NCBI GenBank assembly: GCA_019694875.1
Contig: JAIBBC010000001.1
Span: 1,929,501-1,993,500 of the forward strand
Direction of reading: 5' to 3'
Origin: Cyclobacteriaceae bacterium
GTDB taxonomy: Bacteria; Bacteroidota; Bacteroidia; Cytophagales; Cyclobacteriaceae
DNA: 64,000 bases
Shown: positions 1-10,863 of the stretch, piece after piece
Numbering within the stretch: the first letter of the stretch is position 1
Layout: each line of letters starts with the position of its first letter
Notes under the pieces: model-generated
What the model saw: only the letters and a program-made list of their open reading frames with translations
Database searches by the model: none
What the model was told of the DNA's origin: nothing
Translations under genes and position numbers: made by a program

Positions 1-1
1 A

Positions 2-115
2 AAAGTATTGAACGGTCTCGGTGTGGCTATCCTTTCAACTTCGAAAGGTGTAATCACCGACAAAGAAGCCCGCAAATTGAATGTGGGTGGTGAAGTGTTG
101 TGTTACGTCTATTAA
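2..115 (+). CDS. rpsH: 30S ribosomal protein S8, C-terminal fragment
   Basis: Only the last 37 codons are inside the window; the reading frame is open from base 2 to a TAA at 113-115. The peptide ([20 protein letters not shown], then [17 protein letters not shown]) matches the conserved C-terminus of S8, including the STS/KG-V-TD-xEAR signature and the G-GE-LCYVY ending. S8 binds 16S rRNA helix 21 in the small subunit and in other bacteria represses the spc operon. Its place directly before rplF is the standard spc order. The 5' part lies outside the window. Confidence 0.95.
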   Translation, partial: KVLNGLGVAILSTSKGVITDKEARKLNVGGEVLCYVY

Positions 116-127
116 TAGAAGATCGTT

Positions 128-685
128 ATGTCACGTATAGGAAAACTACCCATCTCATTACCGAAAGGCGTAACCTTCAACTTTTCGAAAGAGAATCATA
201 CGGTAACTGTAAAAGGCCCTAAGGGAGAACTGAAGCAGGTTATCGATTCAGATTTTATTGTTAAGCAGGAAGAAGGTGCTGTTGTTGTGGAGCGCCCGAC
301 TGAACAGAAGCGCCACAAAGCGATGCACGGTTTATACCGCGCATTGATCGCCAACATGGTGGAAGGTGTAAGCAACGGCTACAAGGCTCAGCTTGAGCTG
401 GTGGGTGTTGGTTACAAAGCCTCTGCACAATCAAACGTGCTGGAGCTTAGCCTTGGATATTCACACAACGTGTTCCTGGCGGTACCAAGCGAAATCAAAG
501 TTCAGGCTACCCAGGAAAAAGGTGGTAACCCCACTATCGTTCTGGAAGGAATCGACAAGCAATTGATTGGCCAGGTGGCCGCTAAAATAAAGTCACTCCG
601 TCAGGTTGAACCTTACAAAGGAAAAGGTATCCGCTTTACAGGTGAGTATGTTCGCAGAAAAGCTGGTAAGGCTGCTGCTAAATAA
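128..685 (+). CDS. rplF: 50S ribosomal protein L6
   Basis: This 185-residue protein is full length for L6 (usually 175-185). It starts MSRIGKLPISLP and ends in the basic conserved stretch around EPYKGKGIRF and GEYVRRKAGKAAAK, which is the L6 signature near the sarcin-ricin loop contact. Two repeated L6 alpha-beta domains fit residues about 1-80 and 82-180. L6 binds 23S rRNA helix 97 near the factor-binding centre. It follows rpsH by 12 nt and precedes rplR by 25 nt, so it is an internal gene of the spc operon. Nothing is unusual. Confidence 0.98.
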   Translation: MSRIGKLPISLPKGVTFNFSKENHTVTVKGPKGELKQVIDSDFIVKQEEGAVVVERPTEQKRHKAMHGLYRALIANMVEGVSNGYKAQLELVGVGYKASAQSNVLELSLGYSHNVFLAVPSEIKVQATQEKGGNPTIVLEGIDKQLIGQVAAKIKSLRQVEPYKGKGIRFTGEYVRRKAGKAAAK

Positions 686-710
686 TTAAGCATCATAGAC
701 GCATAAAACT

Positions 711-1061
711 ATGGCAGGCAAGAACAACGAAAGAAGAACAAGAATTAAGGCTGGTATTCGCAAGAAGCTTTCCGGAACGTCAGACCGTCCGCGGTTATCT
801 GTTTTCAGAAGCAACAAAGGTATTTACGCGCAGATCATTGACGATTTGAAAGGCGTGACCCTCGCATCTGCATCAACAACCGAGCTTGGCGATAAAACAA
901 CCTTAAACATCGAGAGCTCTAAGAGTGTAGGTAAGAAGCTTGCTGAAAAGGCGGCTGCAGCCGGAGTTCAAACCATCGTGTTTGACAGAAACGGATACCT
1001 CTATCACGGTAACATTAAAGCTTTTGCAGAAGGTGCAAGAGAAGGTGGTTTGAAATTCTAA
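711..1061 (+). CDS. rplR: 50S ribosomal protein L18
   Basis: The 116-residue product has the L18 pattern: a basic N-terminus ([15 protein letters not shown]) followed by [20 protein letters not shown], and the C-terminal [20 protein letters not shown] motif that contacts 5S rRNA. L18 delivers 5S rRNA to the large subunit together with L5. Length is normal for the family. It lies between rplF and rpsE with spacings of 25 and 10 nt, as expected for the spc operon. Confidence 0.98.
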   Translation: MAGKNNERRTRIKAGIRKKLSGTSDRPRLSVFRSNKGIYAQIIDDLKGVTLASASTTELGDKTTLNIESSKSVGKKLAEKAAAAGVQTIVFDRNGYLYHGNIKAFAEGAREGGLKF

Positions 1062-1071
1062 GAATTAAGAT

Positions 1072-1590
1072 ATGTCAGTAAGCAATATCAGTACAGTAAA
1101 GGCCAGCGAAATCGATCTTAAAGAAAAGGTTGTAGCCATTGAGCGCGTAGCGAAAGTGGTGAAAGGTGGTCGCAGGTTCAGCTTTGCAGCTATCGTGGTT
1201 GTTGGAGACGGCAATGGCGTGGTAGGTTACGGCCTTGGAAAAGCAAACGAAGTAACGGATGCAATTACCAAGGGTGTTGACGATGCAAAGAAGCACCTCG
1301 TGAAAGTTCCGATCATTAAAGGAACTGTGCCGCATGAAGCAATCGGTAAGTACGATGGAGGTCATGTGTTGTTGAAGCCTGCTTCTCCTGGTACGGGAGT
1401 TATCGCGGGTGGTGCGATGCGCGCTGTACTGGAAAGTGCCGGTATCCACAATGTATTGGCAAAGTCTAAGGGTTCATCTAACCCGCACAACGTGGTGAAA
1501 GCAACATTTAATGCGCTTACGCAGATGCGCGATCCTTTGAGCATCGCGAAGAGCAGAGGTATTTCATTGTCCAAAGTATTTAACGGATAG
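1072..1590 (+). CDS. rpsE: 30S ribosomal protein S5
   Basis: This 172-residue protein has the S5 double-stranded RNA-binding domain in the N-terminal half ([19 protein letters not shown], then [19 protein letters not shown]) and the C-terminal domain with [21 protein letters not shown]5 sits at the mRNA entry and decoding side of the small subunit and affects translational accuracy. Only 10 nt separate it from rplR and 4 nt from rpmD, so the three are co-transcribed. Long antisense frames here are shadows. Confidence 0.98.
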   Translation: MSVSNISTVKASEIDLKEKVVAIERVAKVVKGGRRFSFAAIVVVGDGNGVVGYGLGKANEVTDAITKGVDDAKKHLVKVPIIKGTVPHEAIGKYDGGHVLLKPASPGTGVIAGGAMRAVLESAGIHNVLAKSKGSSNPHNVVKATFNALTQMRDPLSIAKSRGISLSKVFNG

Positions 1591-1594
1591 GATC

Positions 1595-1774
1595 ATGGCG
1601 AAAGTACAGATCACACAGTCGCGCAGCGATATCAAAAGACCGGAAAGACAGCAAAAAACTTTGCGTGCATTGGGTCTTGGAAGAGTGAACAAGTCGGTTG
1701 AAGTGGAGTACACTCCGCAAATCAAAGGCATGGTTCAGCAAGTAAGTCATTTGGTTACGGTAAAAGAGCTTTAA
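1595..1774 (+). CDS. rpmD: 50S ribosomal protein L30
   Basis: A 59-codon reading frame starts MAKVQITQSRSDIKRPERQQ and continues KTLRALGLGRVNKSVE, the compact L30 fold (Ser-x-I-xR, QxxTLxALGL, NxxV). The ATG lies 4 nt after the rpsE stop and the TAA lies 2 nt before rplO. L30 is a small 23S rRNA-binding protein of the large subunit. Length (59 aa) is normal. The gene is short and easily missed by ORF callers, but order rpsE-rpmD-rplO and the sequence make it certain. Confidence 0.97.
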   Translation: MAKVQITQSRSDIKRPERQQKTLRALGLGRVNKSVEVEYTPQIKGMVQQVSHLVTVKEL

Positions 1775-1776
1775 AC

Positions 1777-2220
1777 ATGAAACTGCATACATTAAAACCT
1801 GCTGAAGGTTCAACAAAAACCAACAAAAGACTTGGCCGTGGCCAGGGTTCAGGTGGTAGCACAGCGGGTCGCGGACACAAAGGTGCAAAGTCACGTTCCG
1901 GATATTCGAAGAAATTCGGTTTCGAAGGTGGTCAGATGCCTTTACAGCGCAGGGTACCGAAGTTCGGTTTCAAGAACAACGATAAGATCTACTACAAGGC
2001 AGTTAACCTTGACGCATTGGAGAGGATCGCAGAAAAAAATAAGGGCGCTGAACTCAGCTTTGATTTGCTGGTGAACAACGGTATCATCGGCAAGAATGAT
2101 AAAATTAAAGTGTTGGGCAGAGGTGAATTAAAATCAAAAGTTAATGTTCAGGCACATGCATTCTCAGAAACAGCTATTAAGGCTATTGAGAAGGCAGGTG
2201 GTACAGCTACTAAGATCTAA
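1777..2220 (+). CDS. rplO: 50S ribosomal protein L15
   Basis: The 147-residue product has the glycine-rich N-terminal extension of L15 (RLGRGQGSGGSTAGRGHKGA, SRSGYSKKFGFEGGQMPLQR) and the C-terminal globular domain with the VLGRGELKSKVNVQAHAFSE motif. L15 is an early large-subunit assembly protein whose glycine-rich arm threads 23S rRNA. It starts 2 nt after rpmD and ends 3 nt before secY, the conserved order in most bacteria. Confidence 0.98.
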   Translation: MKLHTLKPAEGSTKTNKRLGRGQGSGGSTAGRGHKGAKSRSGYSKKFGFEGGQMPLQRRVPKFGFKNNDKIYYKAVNLDALERIAEKNKGAELSFDLLVNNGIIGKNDKIKVLGRGELKSKVNVQAHAFSETAIKAIEKAGGTATKI

Positions 2221-2223
2221 TTA

Positions 2224-3540
2224 ATGAAACGCTTTTTCGAAACGTTACGGAACATTTTCTCAATCGAGGATCTCAGAATCAGAATCCTGAACACCATCGG
2301 GTTTTTGATCGTTTTCCGTTTGGGATCATTCATTGCACTCCCGGGCATTGATGCCACCAAGTTGGGTGGATCGGCACAGGGCGGCATTTTTGATTTGTTG
2401 AATACCTTCCTGGGAGGTTCGTTCAGCCGTGCATCCATTTTTGCATTGGGTATCATGCCGTATATCTCGGCATCGATTATCGTGCAGCTTCTTGGATTCG
2501 CAGTTCCGTATTTTCAAAAGCTTCAGAAAGAAGGAGAATCCGGTCGCAAGCGCATGAATCAGATCACGCGTGTGCTAACGATTTTCATCACTGCGTTCCA
2601 GGCTTACGGATACATTCGCGGAACAATCGATCAGAATGCCATCATTAATAACAACCTGTTCTTCTACGTTTCTTCAATCATTATTTTGATTGCCGGAACC
2701 ATGTTCTGTATGTGGTTGGGCGAAAGAATCACCGACAAGGGTATCGGTAACGGTATCTCCATGCTGATCATGATCGGTATCGTATCCCGTTTCCCGGGTG
2801 CCATTATCGATGAAGCCGTTAACAACCGCGGTATGCAGCAGGCGATCCTGTTCGTAGTTGAACTCATTGCATTGTTCTTCGTGGTGATGGGCGTTATCCT
2901 GCTCACGCAGGCAACCCGCAAAATTCCGATTCAGTATGCCAAGCAGGTAATCGGAAACAAATTGTATGGTGGCAAGCGGGACTTTATTCCATTGAAACTT
3001 AACTCTTCCGGTGTAATGCCAATCATCTTCGCGCAAGCGTTGATGTTCATCCCGGCTTTGATCTCCGGAATCTGGAGAGATACGGATACGGGTGCCTATA
3101 TCGGGTCTGCATTCTCAGACTTCAGATCATGGGAGTACAACTTATTGTTTGGTTCGTTGATTCTGATCTTCACATTCTTTTATACTGCGATCACGATCAA
3201 CTCAAACGACATTGCTGATAATTTAAAGCGTAACGGTGGATTTGTTCCGGGTATAAAGCCTGGCAAAGACACAGCAAACTTTATCGATACAGTTTTATCA
3301 AGAATTACATTGCCTGGTGCATTGTTCCTGGTGACCATCGCTATTCTGCCTTCGTTGGCCGTTAGGGTTGGTATTGGCCAAGCCTTCGCGCAGTTCTTCG
3401 GTGGTACATCGTTGCTGATTATGGTTGGGGTTATCCTCGACACGCTTCAGCAGATCGAGAGCTACCTATTGATGCGTCACTATGAAGGGATGATGAAATC
3501 AGGCAGAGTAAAAGGACGTTCTCAAATTGCTGCGGCTTAA
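2224..3540 (+). CDS. secY: Preprotein translocase subunit SecY
   Basis: This 438-residue, very hydrophobic protein fits the ten-TM SecY channel. It has the N-terminal amphipathic segment, the FRLGSFIALPGID start of TM1, the plug-region GGSFSRASIFALGIMPYISA, and the loop GNGISMLIMIGI. The C-terminal cytosolic region (YYLLMRHYEGMM-type ending) also fits. SecY forms the protein-conducting channel of the inner membrane with SecE and SecG and partners with SecA. It lies between rplO (3 nt) and map (7 nt) in the spc operon. Length is typical (430-450). Confidence 0.98.
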   Translation: MKRFFETLRNIFSIEDLRIRILNTIGFLIVFRLGSFIALPGIDATKLGGSAQGGIFDLLNTFLGGSFSRASIFALGIMPYISASIIVQLLGFAVPYFQKLQKEGESGRKRMNQITRVLTIFITAFQAYGYIRGTIDQNAIINNNLFFYVSSIIILIAGTMFCMWLGERITDKGIGNGISMLIMIGIVSRFPGAIIDEAVNNRGMQQAILFVVELIALFFVVMGVILLTQATRKIPIQYAKQVIGNKLYGGKRDFIPLKLNSSGVMPIIFAQALMFIPALISGIWRDTDTGAYIGSAFSDFRSWEYNLLFGSLILIFTFFYTAITINSNDIADNLKRNGGFVPGIKPGKDTANFIDTVLSRITLPGALFLVTIAILPSLAVRVGIGQAFAQFFGGTSLLIMVGVILDTLQQIESYLLMRHYEGMMKSGRVKGRSQIAAA

Positions 3541-3547
3541 GTGCTGA

Positions 3548-4342
3548 ATGGTTCACTTAAAGACTGACGAGGAGATACAACTTATTAAAGAGAGTGCCCG
3601 GATTTTGGGCAAGGCTCATGGTGAAGTTGCCAGGCTGATTAAGCCTGGAATAAAGACCTCAGCGTTAGACAAAGTGGCGGAAGAATTTATCCGGGATAAT
3701 GGGGGAGTTCCCTCCTTCAAAAATTATAACGGGTTTCCTGCGACACTTTGTATTTCAGTCAACGAAGCGGTGGTGCATGGGTTTCCCGGAAACTATGAGT
3801 TGAAGGAAACAGACATCATTTCGGTTGACTGTGGAGTGTACCTGAAAGGTTTTCACAGCGACTCTGCCTATACATATCCGATGGAAGGTGTAGGCAAGGA
3901 AACGCTGCTGTTACTCGAAAGAACTTACGAGTCTCTTTATAAGGGGATCGAAAAGGCGAGAGCAGGAAACCGGATTGGAGATGTGAGTCATGCCATCCAG
4001 AGCTATGTAGAAGGCTTCGGATACGGAGTGGTTCGCGAGCTGGTTGGACACGGTATCGGGAAAAACCTGCACGAAGATCCTGAGGTTCCGAATTTCGGAA
4101 AGCAGGGAAAAGGAGTGAAGCTGGTTCCGGGAATGGTTTTCGCGATTGAACCGATGATCAACCAGGGAACGAAGAATGTGGTGCAGGAGAATGACGGATG
4201 GACGATCCGCACAGCCGACAAAAAACCATCAGCTCACTTTGAGCATACGGTGGCAGTATTGGAAGAAAAAACAGAGGTGTTAACAACACATCAGTATATA
4301 GAAGAAAATTATTCGTACAAGTGGCGAAGCAAAAGTCGATAG
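3548..4342 (+). CDS. map: Type I methionine aminopeptidase
   Basis: This 264-residue enzyme removes the initiator methionine from nascent proteins. All five metal ligands of the pita-bread fold are visible: D94 (SVDCGV), D105 (GFHSDSA), H168 (LVGHGIG), E201 (FAIEPM) and E232 (HFEHTV). Substrate-pocket residue H77-region (EAVVHG) is also present. Length is normal for type Ia. It follows secY by 7 nt. Its last 22 nt overlap the start of infA, which begins with GTG in another frame, so the two are probably translationally coupled. Confidence 0.97.
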   Translation: MVHLKTDEEIQLIKESARILGKAHGEVARLIKPGIKTSALDKVAEEFIRDNGGVPSFKNYNGFPATLCISVNEAVVHGFPGNYELKETDIISVDCGVYLKGFHSDSAYTYPMEGVGKETLLLLERTYESLYKGIEKARAGNRIGDVSHAIQSYVEGFGYGVVRELVGHGIGKNLHEDPEVPNFGKQGKGVKLVPGMVFAIEPMINQGTKNVVQENDGWTIRTADKKPSAHFEHTVAVLEEKTEVLTTHQYIEENYSYKWRSKSR

Positions 4343-4539
4343 AACAAGACGGAACAATTCTGGAAGCGCTTTCGAACGCAATGTTCAGGGTGCAACTGGA
4401 GAATGGGCACGAAGTGCTGTCGCATATTTCGGGTAAGATGAGGATGAATTACATCCGGATTTTACCGGGAGATAAGGTTAGACTGGAGATGTCTCCATAC
4501 GACCTGACAAAAGGAAGAATTGTATTTAGGTATAAATAA
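4321..4539 (+). CDS. infA: Translation initiation factor IF-1
   Basis: The 72-residue OB-fold protein shows the IF-1 pattern: [40 protein letters not shown], then the [20 protein letters not shown] ending with RIVFRYK. IF-1 occupies the ribosomal A site during initiation. The start chosen is GTG at 4321, because the protein then begins exactly as IF-1 homologues do. This start lies inside the map coding sequence (22-nt overlap). The order map-infA-rpmJ-rpsM is conserved in many bacteria. Confidence 0.97.
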   Translation: MAKQKSIEQDGTILEALSNAMFRVQLENGHEVLSHISGKMRMNYIRILPGDKVRLEMSPYDLTKGRIVFRYK

Positions 4540-4585
4540 ACTGTAGAGACGCAAGATTTTGGGTCTGTACGAAACGCGAACGAAA

Positions 4586-4702
4586 ATGAAAGTTAAAGCA
4601 TCCATAAAAAAGCGCAGCGCTGATTGCAAAATAATCAGGCGCAATGGCAAGCTGTATGTGATTAACAAGAAGAATCCAAGGTTTAAACAAAGACAAGGAT
4701 AA
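4586..4702 (+). CDS. rpmJ: 50S ribosomal protein L36 (zinc-free type)
   Basis: A 38-codon frame (ATG 4586, TAA 4700-4702) begins [20 protein letters not shown] and ends NPRFKQRQG, the complete length and ends of L36. The zinc ribbon is lost: of the usual ligands at positions 11, 14, 27 and 33 only C14 remains, with S11, N27 and F33 replacing Cys, Cys and His. This is the C-minus form, which does not need zinc. It lies between infA (46 nt) and rpsM (4 nt), as in most bacteria. Confidence 0.96.
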   Translation: MKVKASIKKRSADCKIIRRNGKLYVINKKNPRFKQRQG

Positions 4703-4706
4703 TATT

Positions 4707-5087
4707 ATGGCAAGGATACAAGGTGTTGACATTCCGGACAACAAAAGAGGTGAGATCAGCCTGACCTACATCTACGGTATTGGCCGCAGAAGAGCTCAGT
4801 TTATTCTTACAAAAGCCGGTGTTAACTGGGATAAAAAAGCGAAAGACTGGAATGACGAAGAAGCTAACGCCATTCGTAACGCGATTGCTGAGAACTTCAA
4901 AGTGGAAGGTACGCTTCGTTCTGAAGTTCAGCTGAGCATCAAGCGTTTGATGGATATCGGAAGCTACCGGGGTCTCCGTCACCGCAAAGGCCTGCCGGTT
5001 CGCGGTCAAACAACCAAGAACAACGCCCGTACGCGTAAAGGAAAGCGTAAGACCGTTGCTAACAAGAAGAAGGTAACGAAAGGTTAA
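4707..5087 (+). CDS. rpsM: 30S ribosomal protein S13
   Basis: The 126-residue protein begins [20 protein letters not shown] and has the helix-two-turn-helix region ([14 protein letters not shown]) plus the conserved basic tail ([20 protein letters not shown], then [10 protein letters not shown]). S13 sits in the head of the 30S subunit and contacts L5 and the P-site tRNA. It starts 4 nt after rpmJ and begins the rpsM-rpsK-rpsD-rpoA-rplQ (alpha operon) block. Length is normal. Confidence 0.98.
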   Translation: MARIQGVDIPDNKRGEISLTYIYGIGRRRAQFILTKAGVNWDKKAKDWNDEEANAIRNAIAENFKVEGTLRSEVQLSIKRLMDIGSYRGLRHRKGLPVRGQTTKNNARTRKGKRKTVANKKKVTKG

Positions 5088-5112
5088 TCGATAAGATAAA
5101 ACAAGCTGAATA

Positions 5113-5511
5113 ATGGCTACTGTAGAAAAAAGAAAAGACAAAGCGAAGAAACGCGTAGTAGTAGTTGAGGCCATGGGCCAGGCGCACATTCGCGCCACGT
5201 TCAACAACATCGTGATTTCGATGACCAACTCTACGGGTCAGGTGATTACCTGGGCTTCTGCTGGTAAAATGGGTTTTAAAGGCTCGAAGAAAAACACTCC
5301 GTACGCTGCGCAGATGGCGGCTCAGGATTGTGCGACCCGTGCGTTCGAACTCGGCTTACGCAAAGTTGAAGTATTCGTGAAAGGTCCGGGTGCAGGCCGT
5401 GAGTCAGCGATTCGTACCATTCAGAATTCAGGTATCGAAGTAACGATTATCCGGGATGAGACTCCGCTTCCGCACAACGGTTGCCGTCCTCCTAAAAAGA
5501 GAAGAGTTTAA
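5113..5511 (+). CDS. rpsK: 30S ribosomal protein S11
   Basis: This 132-residue protein has the S11 core: [57 protein letters not shown] and the C-terminal [19 protein letters not shown]11 forms the platform of the 30S subunit near the mRNA exit. It follows rpsM by 25 nt. The gap to rpsD (119 nt) is long for this operon and contains an inverted repeat, listed separately. Confidence 0.98.
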   Translation: MATVEKRKDKAKKRVVVVEAMGQAHIRATFNNIVISMTNSTGQVITWASAGKMGFKGSKKNTPYAAQMAAQDCATRAFELGLRKVEVFVKGPGAGRESAIRTIQNSGIEVTIIRDETPLPHNGCRPPKKRRV

Positions 5512-5521
5512 TCAATTTAAG

Positions 5522-5551
5522 ATTTCAGATTTTCGATCGAAGATTTGAAAT
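5522..5551 (+). promoter_or_regulatory. Hairpin between rpsK and rpsD
   Basis: A 30-nt inverted repeat (ATTTCAGATTTTC, loop GATC, GAAGATTTGAAAT) can form a 13-bp RNA stem with two G-U pairs. It lies 11 nt after the rpsK stop and 79 nt before rpsD, in the only long gap of the alpha operon. It has no T-tract after it, so it is not a typical terminator. It could be an attenuation or mRNA-processing site, an S4-responsive element, or a small dispersed palindrome; the sequence alone does not decide. Confidence 0.55.
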
Positions 5552-5630
5552 GAGAGTAAGATAAAAAAGCAATGATTGGTGGTTGAAGAGTGAAATCGGA
5601 GACCAAAAATCTAAAATCAACAAATAAAAA

Positions 5631-6236
5631 ATGGCACGATACACAGGCCCAAGAGCACGAATCTCAAGAAAGTTTGGAGAGCCTATCTTAGGTGATAACA
5701 AAGCTCTTCAAAAGAAAAATTACGCTCCCGGTATGCATGGCAAAACCAAGAAGCGTAAGGTTTCAGAATACGCTACGCAGCTTGCCGAAAAGCAAAAGGC
5801 AAAGTACATCTACGGTTTGCTCGAGCGTCAGTTCGCAAAATTGTTTGATAAGGCTAGCCGTAAGAAAGGTGTTACCGGTGAAGTATTGCTCCAGTTGCTG
5901 GAGGCAAGACTTGACAACACGGTATACCGCCTGGGCATCGCTCCATCACGCAGAGCGGCACGACAGCTTGTATCGCATAAGCACATCATGGTAAACGGTG
6001 AGATCGTAAACGTTCCATCATACACACTGAAGGCTGGCGATGTAGTAGCCGTGCGCGAGCGCTCAAAGTCACTGGAATCGATCACCAACAGCCTGTCGAT
6101 CCAGGGCGTTAAGAAATATCCATGGCTGGAGTGGGATGGAGGCGAATTTACCGGTAAGCTTATTCACGTGCCGGTACGCGAAGATATCCCGGAGAACATC
6201 AACGAGCAGTTAATCGTTGAATTGTACTCTAAGTAA
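5631..6236 (+). CDS. rpsD: 30S ribosomal protein S4 (zinc-free type)
   Basis: The 201-residue protein begins [20 protein letters not shown] and has the S4 RNA-binding domain at about residues 92-155 ([40 protein letters not shown]). S4 nucleates 30S assembly and often regulates its own operon. The N-terminal Cys knuckle of zinc-binding S4 proteins is absent, so this is a C-minus form, matching the zinc-free L36 nearby. The 119-nt leader in front contains a hairpin. rpoA follows after 27 nt. Confidence 0.97.
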   Translation: MARYTGPRARISRKFGEPILGDNKALQKKNYAPGMHGKTKKRKVSEYATQLAEKQKAKYIYGLLERQFAKLFDKASRKKGVTGEVLLQLLEARLDNTVYRLGIAPSRRAARQLVSHKHIMVNGEIVNVPSYTLKAGDVVAVRERSKSLESITNSLSIQGVKKYPWLEWDGGEFTGKLIHVPVREDIPENINEQLIVELYSK

Positions 6237-6263
6237 TTTCTACCATTTAATCAGCAAGAAAGT

Positions 6264-7253
6264 ATGTCAATATTAGCATTTCAAATGCCGGATAAGGTGG
6301 TCATGGAGAAATCCGATGACTTCCACGGTACGTTCACTTTTAAGCCGCTTGAGAAAGGTTATGGTGTTACCATTGGTAATGCACTGAGAAGAATCCTGTT
6401 GTCTTCGCTGGAAGGATATGCTATTACAGGCATCAAAATCCCGGGCGTTCTTCATGAGTTTTCGACTATCGAAGGCGTTGTAGAAGATGTTGCTGAAATC
6501 ATCCTGAACCTGAAGATGGTTCGCCTGAAGAAAGTCACAGACAGCTTCGAAAGCAAAATCACTGTAAATATTAAGAAACAAAAGCAGTTCAAGGCTGGCG
6601 ACATTGCCAAGTTTACGTCTGCTTTTGAAATTCTGAATCCTGAGCATGTAATCTGTAACATCGATGAATCAGCTCAGTTTGAAATCGAATTGTCGCTCGA
6701 GAAAGGAAGAGGTTATCTTCCTGCAGAAGAGAACAAGCCGGCAGAGCAGGTTTTCGGATACATTCCGATCGATGCCATCTTCACCCCGGTGAAGAACGTG
6801 AAGTACAGCGTGGAGAACACCCGCGTTGAGCAAAAGACTGACTACGAAAAACTCGTAGTTGAAATTCAGACTGATGGTTCTATCCACCCTGAGAAGGCAC
6901 TTGAAGGCGCTGCTCATATTTTGATCCAGCACTTCCGCCTGTTCTCTGACAAGTCAATCGAACTCGAAACTGGCAAGGATGCTGAGATTGAGCAGGTTGA
7001 TGAAGAAATGCTGCACATGCGCAAACTGTTGAAGACCGGATTGCATGATCTTGATCTTTCTGTGCGCGCGTACAACTGCTTGAAAGCTGCTGATGTGAAA
7101 ACACTCGGTGACCTCGTCGAGCTTGAAATTTCTGACATGATGAAGTTCAGAAACTTCGGTAAGAAGTCACTCGCGGAACTCGAGCAACTGGTAGCAGAGA
7201 AGGGTCTTACTTTCGGTATGGACCTGTCAAAATATAAACTGGACGAAGATTAA
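6264..7253 (+). CDS. rpoA: DNA-directed RNA polymerase alpha subunit
   Basis: This 329-residue protein has the N-terminal dimerisation domain ([38 protein letters not shown]) and the C-terminal DNA- and activator-binding domain at about residues 255-320 ([20 protein letters not shown], then [16 protein letters not shown]). It assembles the core polymerase and contacts UP elements and regulators. Length is normal. It follows rpsD by 27 nt and precedes rplQ by 12 nt, the conserved alpha operon order. Confidence 0.98.
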   Translation: MSILAFQMPDKVVMEKSDDFHGTFTFKPLEKGYGVTIGNALRRILLSSLEGYAITGIKIPGVLHEFSTIEGVVEDVAEIILNLKMVRLKKVTDSFESKITVNIKKQKQFKAGDIAKFTSAFEILNPEHVICNIDESAQFEIELSLEKGRGYLPAEENKPAEQVFGYIPIDAIFTPVKNVKYSVENTRVEQKTDYEKLVVEIQTDGSIHPEKALEGAAHILIQHFRLFSDKSIELETGKDAEIEQVDEEMLHMRKLLKTGLHDLDLSVRAYNCLKAADVKTLGDLVELEISDMMKFRNFGKKSLAELEQLVAEKGLTFGMDLSKYKLDED

Positions 7254-7265
7254 GAATAACCGATC

Positions 7266-7811
7266 ATGAGACACGGTAAGAAAGTAAATCACTTAGGAAG
7301 AACTGCCAGCCACCGTAAGGCGTTGATGTCGAACATGGCTTCTTCCCTAATTTTGGAGAAACGCATCACCACTACTGTGGCGAAGGCGAAAGCACTGAGA
7401 AAATATGTTGAGCCTTTGTTGACCAAAGCAAAAAGCGACACAACACATTCAAGAAGGACTGTGTTCTCATACCTCCAGAACAAAGAATCGGTTAAGGAAT
7501 TGTTTAGCACGGTAGCTTCTAAAATCGGAGAGCGTCCGGGTGGTTACACCCGCATCATTAAGATGGGAGATGTTCGCCTGGGGGATAATGCAGAAATGTG
7601 CCTCATCGAACTGGTAGACTTCAATACACTCTACTCGAAAGACGAGAAAGCTGGTAAGGCAACGAAAACCCGCAGAAGCCGCAGATCCGGTAAGAAAACT
7701 GAAGGCGCTGAAACCGAAGCTGAAACAACTGAAAAGGTTGAGGCAAAAGAGAAGCCAGCAAAAAAGGCTCCTGCTAAGAAAACAGCCGCTAAAAAGAAGA
7801 AAGAAGACTAG
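7266..7811 (+). CDS. rplQ: 50S ribosomal protein L17 with basic tail
   Basis: Residues 1-125 are a normal L17: [40 protein letters not shown] and [21 protein letters not shown]17 lines the peptide exit tunnel area of the 50S subunit. The protein is 181 residues, about 55 longer than the E. coli-type family length, because of a low-complexity tail rich in Lys, Ala, Glu and Thr ([20 protein letters not shown]). Such tails are known in Bacteroidota L17 and resemble histone H1 tails. The gene closes the ribosomal operon; a terminator follows 25 nt downstream. Confidence 0.97.
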   Translation: MRHGKKVNHLGRTASHRKALMSNMASSLILEKRITTTVAKAKALRKYVEPLLTKAKSDTTHSRRTVFSYLQNKESVKELFSTVASKIGERPGGYTRIIKMGDVRLGDNAEMCLIELVDFNTLYSKDEKAGKATKTRRSRRSGKKTEGAETEAETTEKVEAKEKPAKKAPAKKTAAKKKKED

Positions 7812-7836
7812 TGATAGTATTCGGATACATAAAGAA

Positions 7837-7867
7837 GGGATTGAATTTCGGTTCAATCCCTTTTTTT
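7837..7867 (+). terminator. Intrinsic terminator of the spc/alpha operon
   Basis: A perfect 9-bp stem (GGGATTGAA, loop TTTCGG, TTCAATCCC) is followed at once by seven T residues. It stands 25 nt after the rplQ stop, which is where transcription of the long ribosomal operon should end. Confidence 0.93.
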
Positions 7868-7998
7868 ATGCTAGAGGAATTGCGAGGCCCCCGTGGCTTG
7901 CAGAAGCAACCATTGGATGGAAGCAATGTGTGGATATAACCTTCGATTGAAGTGCACGGGAAGAAAACACTGTTTTCAAACGTTTGGGGAGAAAAATC

Positions 7999-8039
7999 CG
8001 GGGTTTAGCCCCCGTAATACTGTGGGAATTTTAATTTTG
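7999..8039 (+). promoter_or_regulatory. Hairpin and candidate -7 box upstream of carA
   Basis: In the 245-nt gap before carA there is a short GC-rich hairpin (CGGGG, loop TTTAGC, CCCCG; 7999-8014), followed by TAATTTTG at 8032-8039, which fits the Bacteroidota -7 consensus TAnnTTTG. No clear TTG -33 box is seen at the usual distance. Transcription from here would give a leader of about 10-12 nt for carA. The rest of the gap (7868-7998) shows nothing recognisable. Confidence 0.4.
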
Positions 8040-8056
8040 TAAAACTTATAAAAAGC

Positions 8057-10458
<2,402 letters not shown>

Positions 10459-10480
10459 AAAATAATCTGCCGACAGGCGA

Positions 10481-10516
10481 ACCCTGTTACCCCGAAATGG
10501 GTGACAGGGTTTTTTT
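10481..10516 (+). terminator. Intrinsic terminator after eno
   Basis: An 11-bp stem (CCCTGTTACCC with GGGTGACAGGG, one T-G pair) around a 6-nt loop is followed by seven T residues. It lies 23 nt downstream of the eno stop and ends 41 nt before the DivIC-like gene. Confidence 0.93.
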
Positions 10517-10557
10517 ATGAAAAATCATTACCTTAGTCATCATTTTTTAAACTGGGT

Positions 10558-10848
10558 ATGTTGAAGAAACTTCCAAAAGCCCTCCGCAATTTTTATATCG
10601 TAACGGGAGGCATTTTTTTAGTCTGGATGCTGGTATTGGACTCCAACGATTTTGTTTCGCGTTACAAGTTGTCGGCCAAGCTGAGTTCGCTGGAAAGTGA
10701 AAAAGAGTATTACGCGGAGAAAATCAAGGAAGTACAAAAGGACCATGAAGAGCTCATGGGAACCCGTGAATTGCTGGAAAAATTCGCGCGTGAAAAATAT
10801 TTAATGAAGAAAAGCACCGAAGATATCTTTGTGGTCGTTGAAGAGTAA
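10558..10848 (+). CDS. FtsB/DivIC-like septum formation protein
   Basis: This 96-residue protein has one N-terminal membrane helix (about residues 10-27, FYIVTGGIFLVWMLVLDSND) and a predicted coiled coil (about 38-75, LSSLESEKEYYAEKIKEVQK), then the short LLEKFAREKYLMKK region typical of the FtsB/DivIC family. These bitopic proteins join FtsL and FtsQ in the divisome and help activate septal wall synthesis. In Bacteroidota this gene often follows eno, which agrees with its place here. It is only 15 nt before the outer-membrane protein gene. Confidence 0.85.
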   Translation: MLKKLPKALRNFYIVTGGIFLVWMLVLDSNDFVSRYKLSAKLSSLESEKEYYAEKIKEVQKDHEELMGTRELLEKFAREKYLMKKSTEDIFVVVEE

Positions 10849-10863
10849 TAAACGATTTACGGT

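Noticed and set aside
1075-1449. 124-residue antisense reading frame opposite rpsE
   Set aside because: It lies fully within a highly conserved ribosomal gene, has a biased composition and no recognisable domain; it is a shadow of the GC-skewed coding strand.
7738-7950. 70-codon plus-strand reading frame across the rplQ end and its terminator
   Set aside because: It runs through the intrinsic terminator at 7837-7867 and has no start context or homology; chance frame.
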